Positions 22,819-31,760 of a DNA stretch of 64,000 nt are shown one piece after another. Source of the DNA: Nodularia sp. (in: cyanobacteria) (GTDB taxonomy: Bacteria; Cyanobacteriota; Cyanobacteriia; Cyanobacteriales; Nostocaceae); the NCBI GenBank assembly GCA_007692755.1, contig REBL01000078.1, positions 1-64,000 of the forward strand, in the 5' to 3' direction. The position numbers were made by a program, and so were the translations under genes. The notes beneath the pieces were generated by a model. The model saw nothing but the letters and a program-made list of their open reading frames with translations, was not told where the DNA came from and ran no database searches. Positions within the stretch are counted from its first letter, which is position 1; the number at the start of each line of letters is the position of its first letter.

Positions 22819-25471
22819 GCGATTGAATCAATTTTCTCATTTACCCCTACGTTTAACAAATCAAGGAACTGCTACACCTTCAGGAGGTGGAGGCAAACCT
22901 TCTGCAACAACTCTGGCTAATGGAGGCAATGCTGGTGGACATGGTAGTAAGTTACAGTCTTCTATCTCATATATTGTCTCAAGTTGGGAAGAAGAACGCG
23001 AAAATCGAAAGGAAGATGGTAAACCTGAGCTTCCAGATGCAATTTCATTCATTTTGCAAGTAGATCCCAATTTATTTGATGCAGATGCGCTGAAAAGTTT
23101 CGGGCTTGAGGTTGTTGCCGATCTAGAGGAAGGCTACATTATTGGAGCATCGGCAGATATAGAACTTTCGGAACTCAGAAAAAAGATTCAGCAATTCATT
23201 GATTCCCAGCGTGGTGGTGGCAAGGTTCCAGAAATATGGGAAATTTTGGAGGGGACTAAGCGCCCAGAGTATATTCTTTCACCTGAACTTCAAGCCCAGT
23301 GGGAACAGATTTCAGATCATCAAGAATACATTGTGGATGTAAGTATTTCTTGTATCAACATTCAAGAACAATATTCTAGATGTCCTAAGCGGGAACGTTT
23401 TAAAAGTGATGCCAATTTTCAGAAAAGCATTGATCAATGGCTGGATAAGCATAATCTCACACCTGGAGAGTGGGATGATCTATATTCAGCTAGAGAAGAT
23501 CAGTTTGAGAAATTTATTCGAGATCCGCTGTACCGTGGAGAAATTTTGCGGTCTGTTCCAGGTGATGATGTGGGTATTTCCCGCCTACCCGATAGCTTTT
23601 CCTGCCGGATTCGCATTCTTGGAAAAGGCTTAAAGGATCTTGTCCTCAACTTTCCATATATTTTTGATGTCAGCGAAGCCGATGAATTTATCGCTCCATC
23701 TGTTATACCCAATAACTCTAAATCAGATCACGAACAGTTTGAATTAGAACCACCTCAGCCAAACGCACCCAAAGTCTGTATTATCGACAGTGGCATTCAA
23801 GAGGTTCACCCTAAACTGAGAGTTGCTATTGACCCCACTCTCTCTACATCTTGGGTGCCTGGAGAAAATAATATGACTGCTGATTACTTTGGAGGAGGTG
23901 GGCATGGAACTAGAGTTGCAGGAGCAGTTTTATACCCAAGAGGCATTCCTAAAACAGGTCGTCAGCAGGCAGTGTGTTGGCTTCAAAATGCCAGAATTCT
24001 TGATGCCCGAAACGAACTACCTAAACTTCTCTCCCCCCCCAAAGTTTTAGAGAAAATTGTGAAGATTTTTTATCGCAAAAGCCAAACTAAAACGCGAATT
24101 TATAACCACTCAGTAGCAGGAATTTCACCATGTCGCACTCAATTGATGACTCCTTGGGCAGCAGCTATCGATAAACTGAGTTGGCAAAATGACGTTCTTT
24201 TCATTGTTGCTGCTGGCAATATAGAGGCAGTGAGAAGCTTTGTCACACGCCCTTCAGTTTCTGCTCATATACAAGGTGGACGTAACTATCCAGAATATTT
24301 GCTAAAACCCTCTGCACGAGTCGCCAACCCAGCACAGAGTTTTCAAGCTCTAACTGTTGGTTCTGTTGCTCACAGTACCTACAATAATCCGCCTTTGACT
24401 TCGATAGCAAAAGAGGATTATCCTTCTTCTTTCTCCTGTTCAGGCCCAGGCATTTGGGACACTATTAAACCAGAAGTGGTTGAATACGGTGGTGACTACG
24501 TAATTGACTCACCAATTTTACCAAATTTTACTACACCAGAGTCAGTTTGCCCGGAATTGGTTCGTTCAACTCGCAATGGTGGTAAAGCTGTTAGCGCCGA
24601 CGCTGTAGGCACATCATTTGCTGCTCCTAAAGTCACACATATTGCTGCTGCATTAGAAGCAGCATTCCCTCAAGAAAGTACACTGCTTTACCGCGCACTC
24701 ATAGTTCAATCAGCACGTTTACCAGCCTGGACAAATAGTTTGAATGCAAAGGAACTTTATCATGCCATTCGGACTATGGGTTATGGTATTCCAGATATCA
24801 ATCGCGCTCTGGGCAATTCCCCAAATCGTGTAACACTAACAACTAGAGGGTTAGAGCGCATTAAAGCTCGACAAGCTAAGGTTTACCAAGTAAAAGTGCC
24901 AGAAAATTTCCTACCTCAAGGGGAAGGGTTTGACATTCTGATTGAAATCACACTTTCTTATGTGGCTGAACCTCGTCGTACCCGACGCAATCGCAGGAAA
25001 TATCTGTCAACTTGGTTAGATTGGACTTGTAGCAAACGGGGAGAAGATCCTGATTGTTTCCTTGATAGAGTTCTCAGCGAGTATGATCCTTCAGAAGAGG
25101 CTGAGAAAGGTGACAAGCTGTTCCAATGGACACTAGGGAAAAGACAGTTTAAGCCTACCAATGGACAAACACGCCCAAATGGTATTGATGGCATAGTAAA
25201 AGAACTGTCCCGAAGTACAGGAACTGTTCAGAAAGATTGGGCGACTGTAAAATCCTATGAGCTACGCGAAGGTTTCTGTATTGCTGTAGTTGGACATACG
25301 GGATGGAACCAGGATACTAATGCTGATGTACCTTTTGCACTGGCTGTGAGTTTTGAAACTGTAAATTCAAATATCAATTTATATGCTTCTTTCGTTAAAG
25401 CAGAGATTGAAGCTGAGGCTGAAGTACAAGCAAAAGTTAGAGCGCAGCAGGAAATACAGCTACAGAGTTAG
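22811..25471 (+). CDS. ietS: Subtilisin-like serine protease of an IetAS-type pair
   Basis: This 886-residue protein belongs to the S8 family. The catalytic triad is visible: Asp326 in CIIDSGIQ, His365 in GGGGHGTRVAG and Ser602 in AVGTSFAAP; the oxyanion Asn is in VAAGN (466-470). There is no signal peptide, so it should act in the cytoplasm. An N-terminal domain of about 310 residues and a C-terminal beta-rich domain of about 200 residues flank the protease and probably sense or bind substrate and ATPase. The start ATG 22811 overlaps the ietA stop. The end is acidic/alanine-rich coiled coil (AEIEAEAEVQAKVRA). Confidence 0.8.
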   Translation: MSERLNQFSHLPLRLTNQGTATPSGGGGKPSATTLANGGNAGGHGSKLQSSISYIVSSWEEERENRKEDGKPELPDAISFILQVDPNLFDADALKSFGLEVVADLEEGYIIGASADIELSELRKKIQQFIDSQRGGGKVPEIWEILEGTKRPEYILSPELQAQWEQISDHQEYIVDVSISCINIQEQYSRCPKRERFKSDANFQKSIDQWLDKHNLTPGEWDDLYSAREDQFEKFIRDPLYRGEILRSVPGDDVGISRLPDSFSCRIRILGKGLKDLVLNFPYIFDVSEADEFIAPSVIPNNSKSDHEQFELEPPQPNAPKVCIIDSGIQEVHPKLRVAIDPTLSTSWVPGENNMTADYFGGGGHGTRVAGAVLYPRGIPKTGRQQAVCWLQNARILDARNELPKLLSPPKVLEKIVKIFYRKSQTKTRIYNHSVAGISPCRTQLMTPWAAAIDKLSWQNDVLFIVAAGNIEAVRSFVTRPSVSAHIQGGRNYPEYLLKPSARVANPAQSFQALTVGSVAHSTYNNPPLTSIAKEDYPSSFSCSGPGIWDTIKPEVVEYGGDYVIDSPILPNFTTPESVCPELVRSTRNGGKAVSADAVGTSFAAPKVTHIAAALEAAFPQESTLLYRALIVQSARLPAWTNSLNAKELYHAIRTMGYGIPDINRALGNSPNRVTLTTRGLERIKARQAKVYQVKVPENFLPQGEGFDILIEITLSYVAEPRRTRRNRRKYLSTWLDWTCSKRGEDPDCFLDRVLSEYDPSEEAEKGDKLFQWTLGKRQFKPTNGQTRPNGIDGIVKELSRSTGTVQKDWATVKSYELREGFCIAVVGHTGWNQDTNADVPFALAVSFETVNSNINLYASFVKAEIEAEAEVQAKVRAQQEIQLQS

Positions 25472-25895
25472 TAGTCCAAACTCTGCATCAAGTCCTGGGG
25501 CAAACGGAAGTCGCTGACCATCGTATAGAAGATGTTCTACACCACATCATCAACCGACTCTCAGCACTGGAAGCAAATCAGGTACATAATACTTCGAGTG
25601 TAGACAATCGCTTGCAACAAATTGAAACAGTCTTGGGGCATCTCACCCAGAGTATAGAAGAAAGTATAGAATCGACATCACCTCAACAACAAGCACAAAA
25701 GCCGAAGAATCACTTGTCAGAAAAGTTAGAAACTGTTACCAAAAGCCTTGCCCAACTTAATCATACACTTGGGCAGTGGCGACGCTGCGCGAACGGTAGC
25801 ATCAGTCGGTGAAGCGTCAAGTGTTTCCCCGCACCTTTAGTGAGTATGTCAAGAATGCACTGGGTCAAGTAAGAAACGCAGATTGGGTATTGATG
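25440..25895 (+). pseudogene. Decayed coiled-coil gene after the protease gene
   Basis: A frame without start (VVQTLHQVLGQTEVADHR, then NRLQQIETVLGHLTQSIEES) stays open for about 120 codons, runs into a dispersed repeat (GCGACGCTGCGCGAACGG, 25776-25800) and stops at TGA. Just beyond, another frame continues with KRQVFPRTFSEYVKNALGQ and a clean stop near 25895. This looks like one gene broken by repeat insertion and frameshift. A third gene of the ietAS operon, now dead, is possible. Confidence 0.45.
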
Positions 25896-25971
25896 AATTA
25901 AGTCTGTCTAGGGAGCGAGAAAATAAAACTCCATCTGAGGAGGAAACACCATAGAATACGTGATAAGTTAA

Positions 25972-25997
25972 TTATCGAAAAGGTTTATTTTCGATAA
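25972..25997. other. dif-like recombination site or operator
   Basis: TTATCGAAAA and its exact complement TTTTCGATAA (25972-25981, 25988-25997) flank a 6-bp centre GGTTTA. Ten-to-eleven-base arms around a six-base spacer is the layout of Xer sites. The site ends four bases before the ATG of a tyrosine recombinase. It could be the plasmid dimer-resolution site, with occupancy also repressing the gene. Confidence 0.6.
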
Positions 25998-26001
25998 AAT
26001 T

Positions 26002-26967
26002 ATGTCATCTGCTGATGGGTCACATTCACTCTCTTTGGTCAATCCCTTCGCCATTGCGGCCGAGCGTGACCTGTTGGCAGAACTGTTGGTGGATAAGCGC
26101 AATAAAAGCACTCGTCATGAGTACGCTAAAGATTTAAAAAAGTTTTTTATGTCGGTATGCTCTGAAGAACCTACACCCGCTTTGGTGGTGCAGTTCTTGC
26201 AGATGGACAGATACTCGGCTGTAACTCTGGTTTTGCGCTACAAAGCGGTGTTGATTGACCAGGGGTTAAAGGAAGCAACTGTGAATCGGCGGTTGGCAGC
26301 AATTAAGTCTCTGGTTAACTATGCCTATAAGGTGGGTAAATGTAATTGGACTTTGGCTGATATTAAGAGTGAGAAAATCAAACCCTACCGCGATACGACG
26401 GGCATTAGTCCAGAAGCATTTAAAAAAATGTTAGCAATGCCAGACCGGGAAACAATCAAAGGTAAACGCGATTATGCGCTACTGCGGCTGTTGTGGGCTA
26501 ATGCCCTGCGCCGGGAGGAGATTTCCCACTGCAATATTGAGGATTTGGATTTAGAAGCTAGGACTTTGAGCATTTTAGGAAAGGGAAGGGGAACCCAAAA
26601 GGATAATATCGATTTGCATCCCAAGACCTGCAACGCCCTTCAGGATTGGTTGTGGGACAGGAAGGAATTAGACATTAAGCAACCGTTGTTTATTTCGTTG
26701 CGGCCTTACTACGGGCATCGGCTGACGGGGGATGGCATCCGTAAGATGGTGGTAGCCCACGCCAAGGAAGCAGGTATTTCTAAAATTGTCAGCCCGCATA
26801 AAATCAGACATTCATCGGTGACGGCGGCGCTGGATGTAAGCGGGGGAGATGTGAGAAGTGTGCAAAAGTTGAGCCGTCACGCGAATCTAAATACTTTAAT
26901 GATTTACGATGACAACCGCACTAAAGCGCAGGGGAGAATTACAGCATTATTGGAAGATTTGGTATGA
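26002..26967 (+). CDS. Xer-like tyrosine recombinase
   Basis: This 321-residue protein has an N-terminal SAM-like DNA-binding domain (about 20-115) and a catalytic domain with all key residues: Arg170/171 in ANALRREEI, Lys194 in LGKGRG, HKIRH (His266, Arg269), His293 in LSRHANL and the nucleophile Tyr302 in LMIYDDNR. It is a normal size for XerC/XerD. With the adjacent dif-like site it probably resolves plasmid multimers. The short gap between site and ATG leaves no room for a standard ribosome-binding site outside the palindrome. Confidence 0.8.
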   Translation: MSSADGSHSLSLVNPFAIAAERDLLAELLVDKRNKSTRHEYAKDLKKFFMSVCSEEPTPALVVQFLQMDRYSAVTLVLRYKAVLIDQGLKEATVNRRLAAIKSLVNYAYKVGKCNWTLADIKSEKIKPYRDTTGISPEAFKKMLAMPDRETIKGKRDYALLRLLWANALRREEISHCNIEDLDLEARTLSILGKGRGTQKDNIDLHPKTCNALQDWLWDRKELDIKQPLFISLRPYYGHRLTGDGIRKMVVAHAKEAGISKIVSPHKIRHSSVTAALDVSGGDVRSVQKLSRHANLNTLMIYDDNRTKAQGRITALLEDLV

Positions 26968-27247
26968 AATTTGTAAAGGGTTTGCATTAAGGTTAGAGGA
27001 ATTTTGCCGAATGGACTGGTCAGGTTGGTTGAGGTGAAAAGGTCTGGTTCAGATGCTGTCACGGTCATATATACAGAAGAGAATAGCGATCGCGTGGGGA
27101 GTTGCCTACTGTATCGCTTTATGAGCCAAGGTTAGAAATTGTTAGATAACAATGAGCAATAATTCGGCTATAGACGTATTAATTGACATCCTCTCCCGCT
27201 AAGTGTATCGGGAAAGTCTCGCTTGAGTATCGCCCTCTCAACATCTA

Positions 27248-27703
27248 TCACTTTGACGAATTACTCAACATAGTAATTAACCGTTTAATTTGACCAACTC
27301 GCTTACGTTGGTCGTAGCGGCGCTTGGCTTGGGTGGTGATTTTTTCTAAAACTGCGTTATCAGCACTAGCAAAAGTCCAAGCAGCTTCTAGAAATACCTC
27401 AACTGTGATGCCCCTATCTTTACAAAAGCGAGTTAATTCTTGGTCAAGGTCTTTTTCCAGAACGATCGCTGAATGTCGTCGAGTTTCGGGGTATTTTTCG
27501 AGTTCGGTTTGGAGTTCGGCAATGGTGTCTGCTGGTGCAGCAGTTGGGTTCGTTGGTTCGGTAACTGGGCTGGTTTCCTCTGGTGAGTTTTGTTTTGGTG
27601 TTGAAGCTTGGGGTTGTACTTTCGGAACGAGTGCATCCTGGCGTGGTTCAACTGTGGAGCGATTGCGTTTGTTGCGTAGTTGGTTTAGTACATCATCTGA
27701 CAT
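27248..27703 (-). CDS. Probable partition partner protein (ParB-like adaptor)
   Basis: About 151 residues from ATG 27703 (MSDDVLNQLRNKRN), one base after the parA stop. A basic start, a P/T-rich linker and a C-terminal half with HSAIVLEKDLDQELTRFCKD, then a long basic helix (AKRRYDQRKRVGQIKRLI), fit a small centromere-binding protein. The VLEKDLDQEL/ITVEVFLEAAW part resembles a ribbon-helix-helix. Small ParB-like proteins with a flexible arm usually activate the ParA ATPase. The family is inferred from position and architecture. Confidence 0.6.
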   Translation of the reverse strand: MSDDVLNQLRNKRNRSTVEPRQDALVPKVQPQASTPKQNSPEETSPVTEPTNPTAAPADTIAELQTELEKYPETRRHSAIVLEKDLDQELTRFCKDRGITVEVFLEAAWTFASADNAVLEKITTQAKRRYDQRKRVGQIKRLITMLSNSSK

Positions 27704-27704
27704 T

Positions 27705-28484
27705 TTATTTATCCCCAAGTGAAGCGTGAATTTTGGCAATTAAAATTTCAAATGGATATTCCAAGTCGGTATATCCCAACTGCGAGAGAGTTGTACGTTT
27801 GTTGATGGCTTGTTTATAGCGTTCTGATTCGCGGATGGAGGGTATAACTAACCCCTCGCCAACTTCATCACGCATTCCATCTACAGCCGCCCGACTTTCA
27901 TGGGCTTGGGTGTTACCAAACCAGCGATCTCGGAAAGGTAAAACACCTAATACCTCAGCATTGGTTGCGCCGACATCTTGCAAGCCGCCGAGTAAGTCCA
28001 GCGTCCGCACCAGGGAACCGTAACCTTTGACCGATGCTTCGGCGGGGATAATCAAAAAATCTGCTGCGCCAATGACTGTTAAACAAATTTGCGATCGCTG
28101 GGGTGGGGCATCGATAATACAGATTTTGAATATTTGGCTGATAGCTTCTAATCGGCGCTTGAGTAAGGTTGCACCAACTCCACTGTTAGATAAATAATCT
28201 TGTACGGTATCAAGTTGGTCGTCGGCGGGGATGAGAAATAAATTGTCGTTGTCTTGAGTTGGGTAGATGCAGTCTTCTGGTGCAACTGTTTTTTTGAGAA
28301 ATTCCAATAGGGTTGGTTGGTTGGTTTCTAACTCAAACCCCAGATAGGTGGTGAGATTATGTTGGGGGTCGGAGTCTAGCATCAAGGTGGGCAACCCCTG
28401 GCGGGATAGCAGCCGCCCCAGGAACAGTGATGTTGTCGTCTTGCCCTGTCCGCCACTCAAGGAGCTTACGGTAATCGTCAACAT
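27705..28484 (-). CDS. parA: ParA-type partition ATPase
   Basis: This 259-residue protein is a Walker-type partition ATPase. The N-terminus reads LTITVSSLSGGQGKTTTS (P-loop about residues 10-18), followed by MLDSDPQHNLTTYLG (the LDxDPQ motif) and later CIIDAPPQRSQ. Length and motifs fit ParA proteins without an N-terminal HTH. Oddly, the signature lysine of the deviant Walker A box (KGGxGK) is a serine. The gene lies upstream of the probable parB, and AT-rich direct repeats precede its start. Confidence 0.85.
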   Translation of the reverse strand: MLTITVSSLSGGQGKTTTSLFLGRLLSRQGLPTLMLDSDPQHNLTTYLGFELETNQPTLLEFLKKTVAPEDCIYPTQDNDNLFLIPADDQLDTVQDYLSNSGVGATLLKRRLEAISQIFKICIIDAPPQRSQICLTVIGAADFLIIPAEASVKGYGSLVRTLDLLGGLQDVGATNAEVLGVLPFRDRWFGNTQAHESRAAVDGMRDEVGEGLVIPSIRESERYKQAINKRTTLSQLGYTDLEYPFEILIAKIHASLGDK

Positions 28485-28491
28485 ATATATT

Positions 28492-28560
28492 TTTATTAAT
28501 TTAGCTAATTAACTTAAACTTATTTATTAAATTTGTCAATTTATTAATTTAGCCAATTAG
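28492..28560. promoter_or_regulatory. Direct repeats upstream of parA, candidate centromere/operator
   Basis: TTTATTAATTTAGCTAATTA (28492-28511) and a near copy with one difference (28540-28559) are spaced 48 bp, and a further AAATTAGC lies at 28569. Position directly upstream of parA fits a parS/parC-like site that is also the promoter-operator. Confidence 0.5.
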
Positions 28561-28644
28561 CTATTTTAAAAATTAGCTTTTTACCTTTTCTAGGTAGCGA
28601 TAGCGCTAGCGCTGACTTGTCAGTTCGCTCAAAATACAGGTAAC

Positions 28645-28875
28645 TTATATTACCAATTTTTCGCACCTCACAAAATCGCGTTGCTCCCGTTGCTGGGTCG
28701 TTTTCTGTCGCTTAGTCTCAACTCCAGTAAATACTGGTGATAGCGATAAATCTGCCAAACTGTAGGCATTACGAGTTAGCAATATTGCATCCATTAGTTC
28801 AAAAGTTACATCATGCGCTCTACCTAAGTGGTTGTACGCTGCTTGACGGAATTCTTTTAGTTTGGCACATTTCAT
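28645..28875 (-). pseudogene. N-terminal fragment of an IS701/IS4-like transposase
   Basis: The first 50 residues (MKCAKLKEFRQAAYNHLGRA, then HDVTFELMDAILLTRNAYSL and ADLSLSPVF) match the start of a transposase type common in Nostoc-like cyanobacteria. The frame then runs into unrelated sequence and stops at 28645. The rest is absent, so the element was truncated, perhaps when the biosynthetic cluster or the par locus was joined here. Confidence 0.6.
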
Positions 28876-29346
28876 ATTGGCAGATGAGAGTTGGTTGTTC
28901 TGCTCTCAGTTTCTGCTAATAGGGGAACTGTGTTCAATCACACCCCTTATTTTTTCCTTTGAATTCGGCTATTTAGTCTAAACTCCAGATATTCTGCTTC
29001 CTCCACCACACTTGTCAATCCCCATCCACCTGAATCCTTACAAGAACATCTATCTAAAGACATAAAAATTAATGACATTGAAAGTTAATAATTATATATA
29101 GGAATAATAAGCATTAGCAAATGATTTTGTGATTGCAAGATTAATTAAATTGTATTATTCTTAAAAAGTTGTCGATAATAAATCTCATTAATCAAAGTAG
29201 TATTTTGTGGTGAAGGTTCTTGTATAACCACGTCGCACCGGACACCACACCTCCCAAAGTTATTTGATTTGAACAAATGTATAAGCAACAAAGTCTGTTG
29301 ACTAGTTGTTGTGCGCTCAAAGAGCACCTCTGGAGGTACTTGCTTC
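28876..29346. other. Non-coding leader of the biosynthetic cluster
   Basis: No gene is supported here. It must hold the main promoter of the plus-strand cluster, but I cannot pick a convincing -35/-10 pair. It ends with a short GTGCGCTCAAAGAGCAC hairpin and GGAGG before the ATG at 29347. Confidence 0.4.
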
Positions 29347-29604
29347 ATGGATACCGATGAGACAATGAATACTCTCAAAGCGATACTTAATGATTTAGGT
29401 ATTCCAGAAGATTTACTTCATCAAAGCTCTTTACTGCACAAAGATTTACAGATTGATTCTACCGAGACAGTGGAAATTTCATTAGCATTAAAACGAAAAC
29501 TGGGGATTAACATGAAACTCGAAACTCGTACAGATAAGACACTAATCGAAGTCTGCCAGATGATTGAAGCTGCTATGTCTGCAAAGTCTCCAGGTGACCC
29601 TTAA
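29347..29604 (+). CDS. Stand-alone acyl/aryl carrier protein
   Basis: This carrier protein of 85 residues has the phosphopantetheine serine in DLQIDSTETVEIS (Ser38). It starts at ATG 29347 with GGAGG about 11 bases before. As first gene of the cluster, next to a phosphopantetheinyl transferase and an aryl-activating ligase, it probably carries the salicyl starter unit, replacing the ArCP domain that yersiniabactin-type synthetases have built in. Confidence 0.75.
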   Translation: MDTDETMNTLKAILNDLGIPEDLLHQSSLLHKDLQIDSTETVEISLALKRKLGINMKLETRTDKTLIEVCQMIEAAMSAKSPGDP

Positions 29605-30043
29605 AGCAAGAGAAGCTCTCAGAATTCAGGGAATAGGTATAGATATCATACCCGTCAATAGAATTACCAGATTAATTGAGCGCAGCGATCGCCAAACATT
29701 AAACTTTTTGTTTACTCCTAGCGAAATAGATTTTTGTCAATTATCTAAAAACCCTGACCAATCTTACACCATTTGTTTTGCGACTAAAGAAGCTGTGGGA
29801 AAGGCTTTAGGTATCGGATTAGTTGGGATTGACTGGAATGAGATTGAAGCAAATATCACTCATGAGAAGTTGCTCGTTCGTTTATCCGGAAAAGCCAGTA
29901 TCCAAGCAAAAAAACTGGGGATAAAAAATTGGTTAGCTACTTGGTCTGCTTGGGATCAACACGTACTGGTTCACGTATTGGCTGTGTCAATTACCAGATG
30001 CAAGGGAGAATTCGATGACAAGTATTTCGGAACAGCTACCTGA
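29594..30043 (+). CDS. AcpS-type phosphopantetheinyl transferase
   Basis: This enzyme attaches the 4'-phosphopantetheine arm to carrier proteins. The AcpS hallmarks are present: GIGIDIIPVNRI near the start and CFATKEAVGKALGIG in the middle, with acidic and lysine residues in place. I prefer the GTG at 29594, which overlaps the carrier-protein gene by eleven bases; the next gene begins 29 bases before this one ends. Overlap on both sides suggests tight co-translation with its substrate. Confidence 0.75.
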   Translation: MTLKAREALRIQGIGIDIIPVNRITRLIERSDRQTLNFLFTPSEIDFCQLSKNPDQSYTICFATKEAVGKALGIGLVGIDWNEIEANITHEKLLVRLSGKASIQAKKLGIKNWLATWSAWDQHVLVHVLAVSITRCKGEFDDKYFGTAT

Positions 30044-31550
30044 GATTTTTAATGTTGCAAAGTACTTCTGGGAAAGTAATTTGGTGCAAGAACGTCAGGA
30101 AGCAATAGCTTTTTACCATCAAGATGAAACATATACTTACGCTCAAGTCAGCAGCTTTATTCGACGCACTGCTAGATTATTATCTGATTTAGGCCTAGAT
30201 AGAGAAAATCGTATAGCTATTCTTTTGCCAGATTCACCAGAGTTTGTATTTGCTTTTTGGGGTGCTATCTGGATGGGATATGTACCAGTTCCAATTAATT
30301 CTGCTTGTTCTCAGAATGAAATTGACTACATCCTCCAAGATTCACGAGCTAAGGTTTTGCTAACTAATCAAGAGTGGGAAGACAAACTAACTCTTTTCCA
30401 GTCTTGTTTTTTGCGTCATGTTCTACTTACAGATGGTGAAAACGCTTTTGCATCCCTGTTAAATCAACAAACTGATAAACCTTTACCTAGTGCTGCTGCT
30501 ACTTCTCGTGACGAAGCAGCTTTTTGGCTATATACGTCTGGTAGTACGGGATTACCTAAAGGCGTCGTTCACGTACATCAAAGTATGGTGGTTTGTGCAG
30601 AGCAATATGCTAAAGCTACCTTAAACTTATGCAAAGACGACATTACCTATTCTGTGGCGAAAATCCCTTTCGCCTATGGTTTGGGGAATACCTTATATAT
30701 GCCTTTAGCAGTGGGTGCAGCTACTGTTCTCTCTGATGCTAGCAACGCTTTTGACATTATCAATGATATCCATTGCTACCGCCCAACGGTTTTTTTTGGC
30801 ATACCTAGCGTTTATGCAAACCTTCTAGCAATACAAGATATCTCTCCTTTGGAAGTATCTTCCTTACGTTTATGTGTATCTGCTGCTGAACAGTTACCTA
30901 AAAGTATTTGGCACAATTGGTTGGTAACTCATAATCAAGAAATTTGCGAAGGAATTGGTACAACTGAATTTTTACATATTTTCCTTTCTAACCGCATCGG
31001 AGATTGTAAACCTGGTACTTCCGGTCGTCCTGTTCCTGGTTATGATGTTCAGATTATTGACGAAAAAGGCTTTCCTTGTCCTCCTGGCGAGATTGGTGAC
31101 CTCCGAGTTAAAGGCGACAGTCTGATGTTGGGTTACTGGAATAGACTCCAAAAAACGCGAGAAGCTATTGATGGGTACACCATGCGAACAGGTGATAAAT
31201 ATGTGTGTGATCCCGATGGCTATTTTCGTTTCATGGGTCGTAAAGATGAGCTATTCAAAGTTAATGGTCAATGGATATTACCTCTAGAAATAGAGGATAT
31301 CTTACATCAGCATTCCCAAATTTTAGAAGTGGCAGTCGTTCCAGAGTCGAATCAGGGTGAGCAATTAACTCAAATAATTGCTTATGTCAGTCTTCAGCCA
31401 GGACAAGTACCTTCATCTCAACTAGAGAATAGCATTCGTAAATTTGCAACCCAGAAATTACCACATTTTCAAGTGCCAAAAGTTGTCAAATTTGTAGAAA
31501 AATTACCACGGACTGTAACTGATAAAATTCACCGCCAAAAATTAGTTTAA
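30015..31550 (+). CDS. Benzoate-CoA-ligase-like aryl-activating enzyme
   Basis: This 511-residue ANL-family enzyme has the P-loop YTSGSTGLPKG (173-183), a motif EGIGTTEFLHIFLSNR that is characteristic of the benzoate/hydroxybenzoate-CoA ligase branch, TGDKY with YFRFMGRKDELFK, and a C-terminal catalytic lysine in TVTDKIHRQK. Yersiniabactin-type clusters normally use a DhbE/YbtE-type salicyl-AMP ligase instead. Here it should activate salicylate (or a related benzoate) for the carrier protein or as CoA ester. Confidence 0.75.
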   Translation: MTSISEQLPEIFNVAKYFWESNLVQERQEAIAFYHQDETYTYAQVSSFIRRTARLLSDLGLDRENRIAILLPDSPEFVFAFWGAIWMGYVPVPINSACSQNEIDYILQDSRAKVLLTNQEWEDKLTLFQSCFLRHVLLTDGENAFASLLNQQTDKPLPSAAATSRDEAAFWLYTSGSTGLPKGVVHVHQSMVVCAEQYAKATLNLCKDDITYSVAKIPFAYGLGNTLYMPLAVGAATVLSDASNAFDIINDIHCYRPTVFFGIPSVYANLLAIQDISPLEVSSLRLCVSAAEQLPKSIWHNWLVTHNQEICEGIGTTEFLHIFLSNRIGDCKPGTSGRPVPGYDVQIIDEKGFPCPPGEIGDLRVKGDSLMLGYWNRLQKTREAIDGYTMRTGDKYVCDPDGYFRFMGRKDELFKVNGQWILPLEIEDILHQHSQILEVAVVPESNQGEQLTQIIAYVSLQPGQVPSSQLENSIRKFATQKLPHFQVPKVVKFVEKLPRTVTDKIHRQKLV

Positions 31551-31652
31551 AAATCAATTACAGCAGCTTACACAAACCTTTGAAAAGATTAAGTAGGTAG
31601 GCATGAATAAAACAAAGTATGTAACAGAATATAAAAATGACAAAACCCTTAC

Positions 31653-31708
31653 GATTGCTGAGTCGCAAAGCGACACGCTACGCGAAGTTCGTACCTCCTC
31701 GCAATGAC
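31653..31708. repeat. Dispersed repeat between ligase and salicylate synthase genes
   Basis: GATTGCTGAGTCGC, then AAAGCGACACGCTACGCG and CCTCCTCGCAATGAC, is a common Nostocales palindromic repeat. It sits in the 210-base gap and may have separated two transcription units. Confidence 0.5.
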
Positions 31709-31760
31709 AAAAGTATAGTTACGTTTATTTACACCCACTTACTTAATTAGAGCAAAAACA

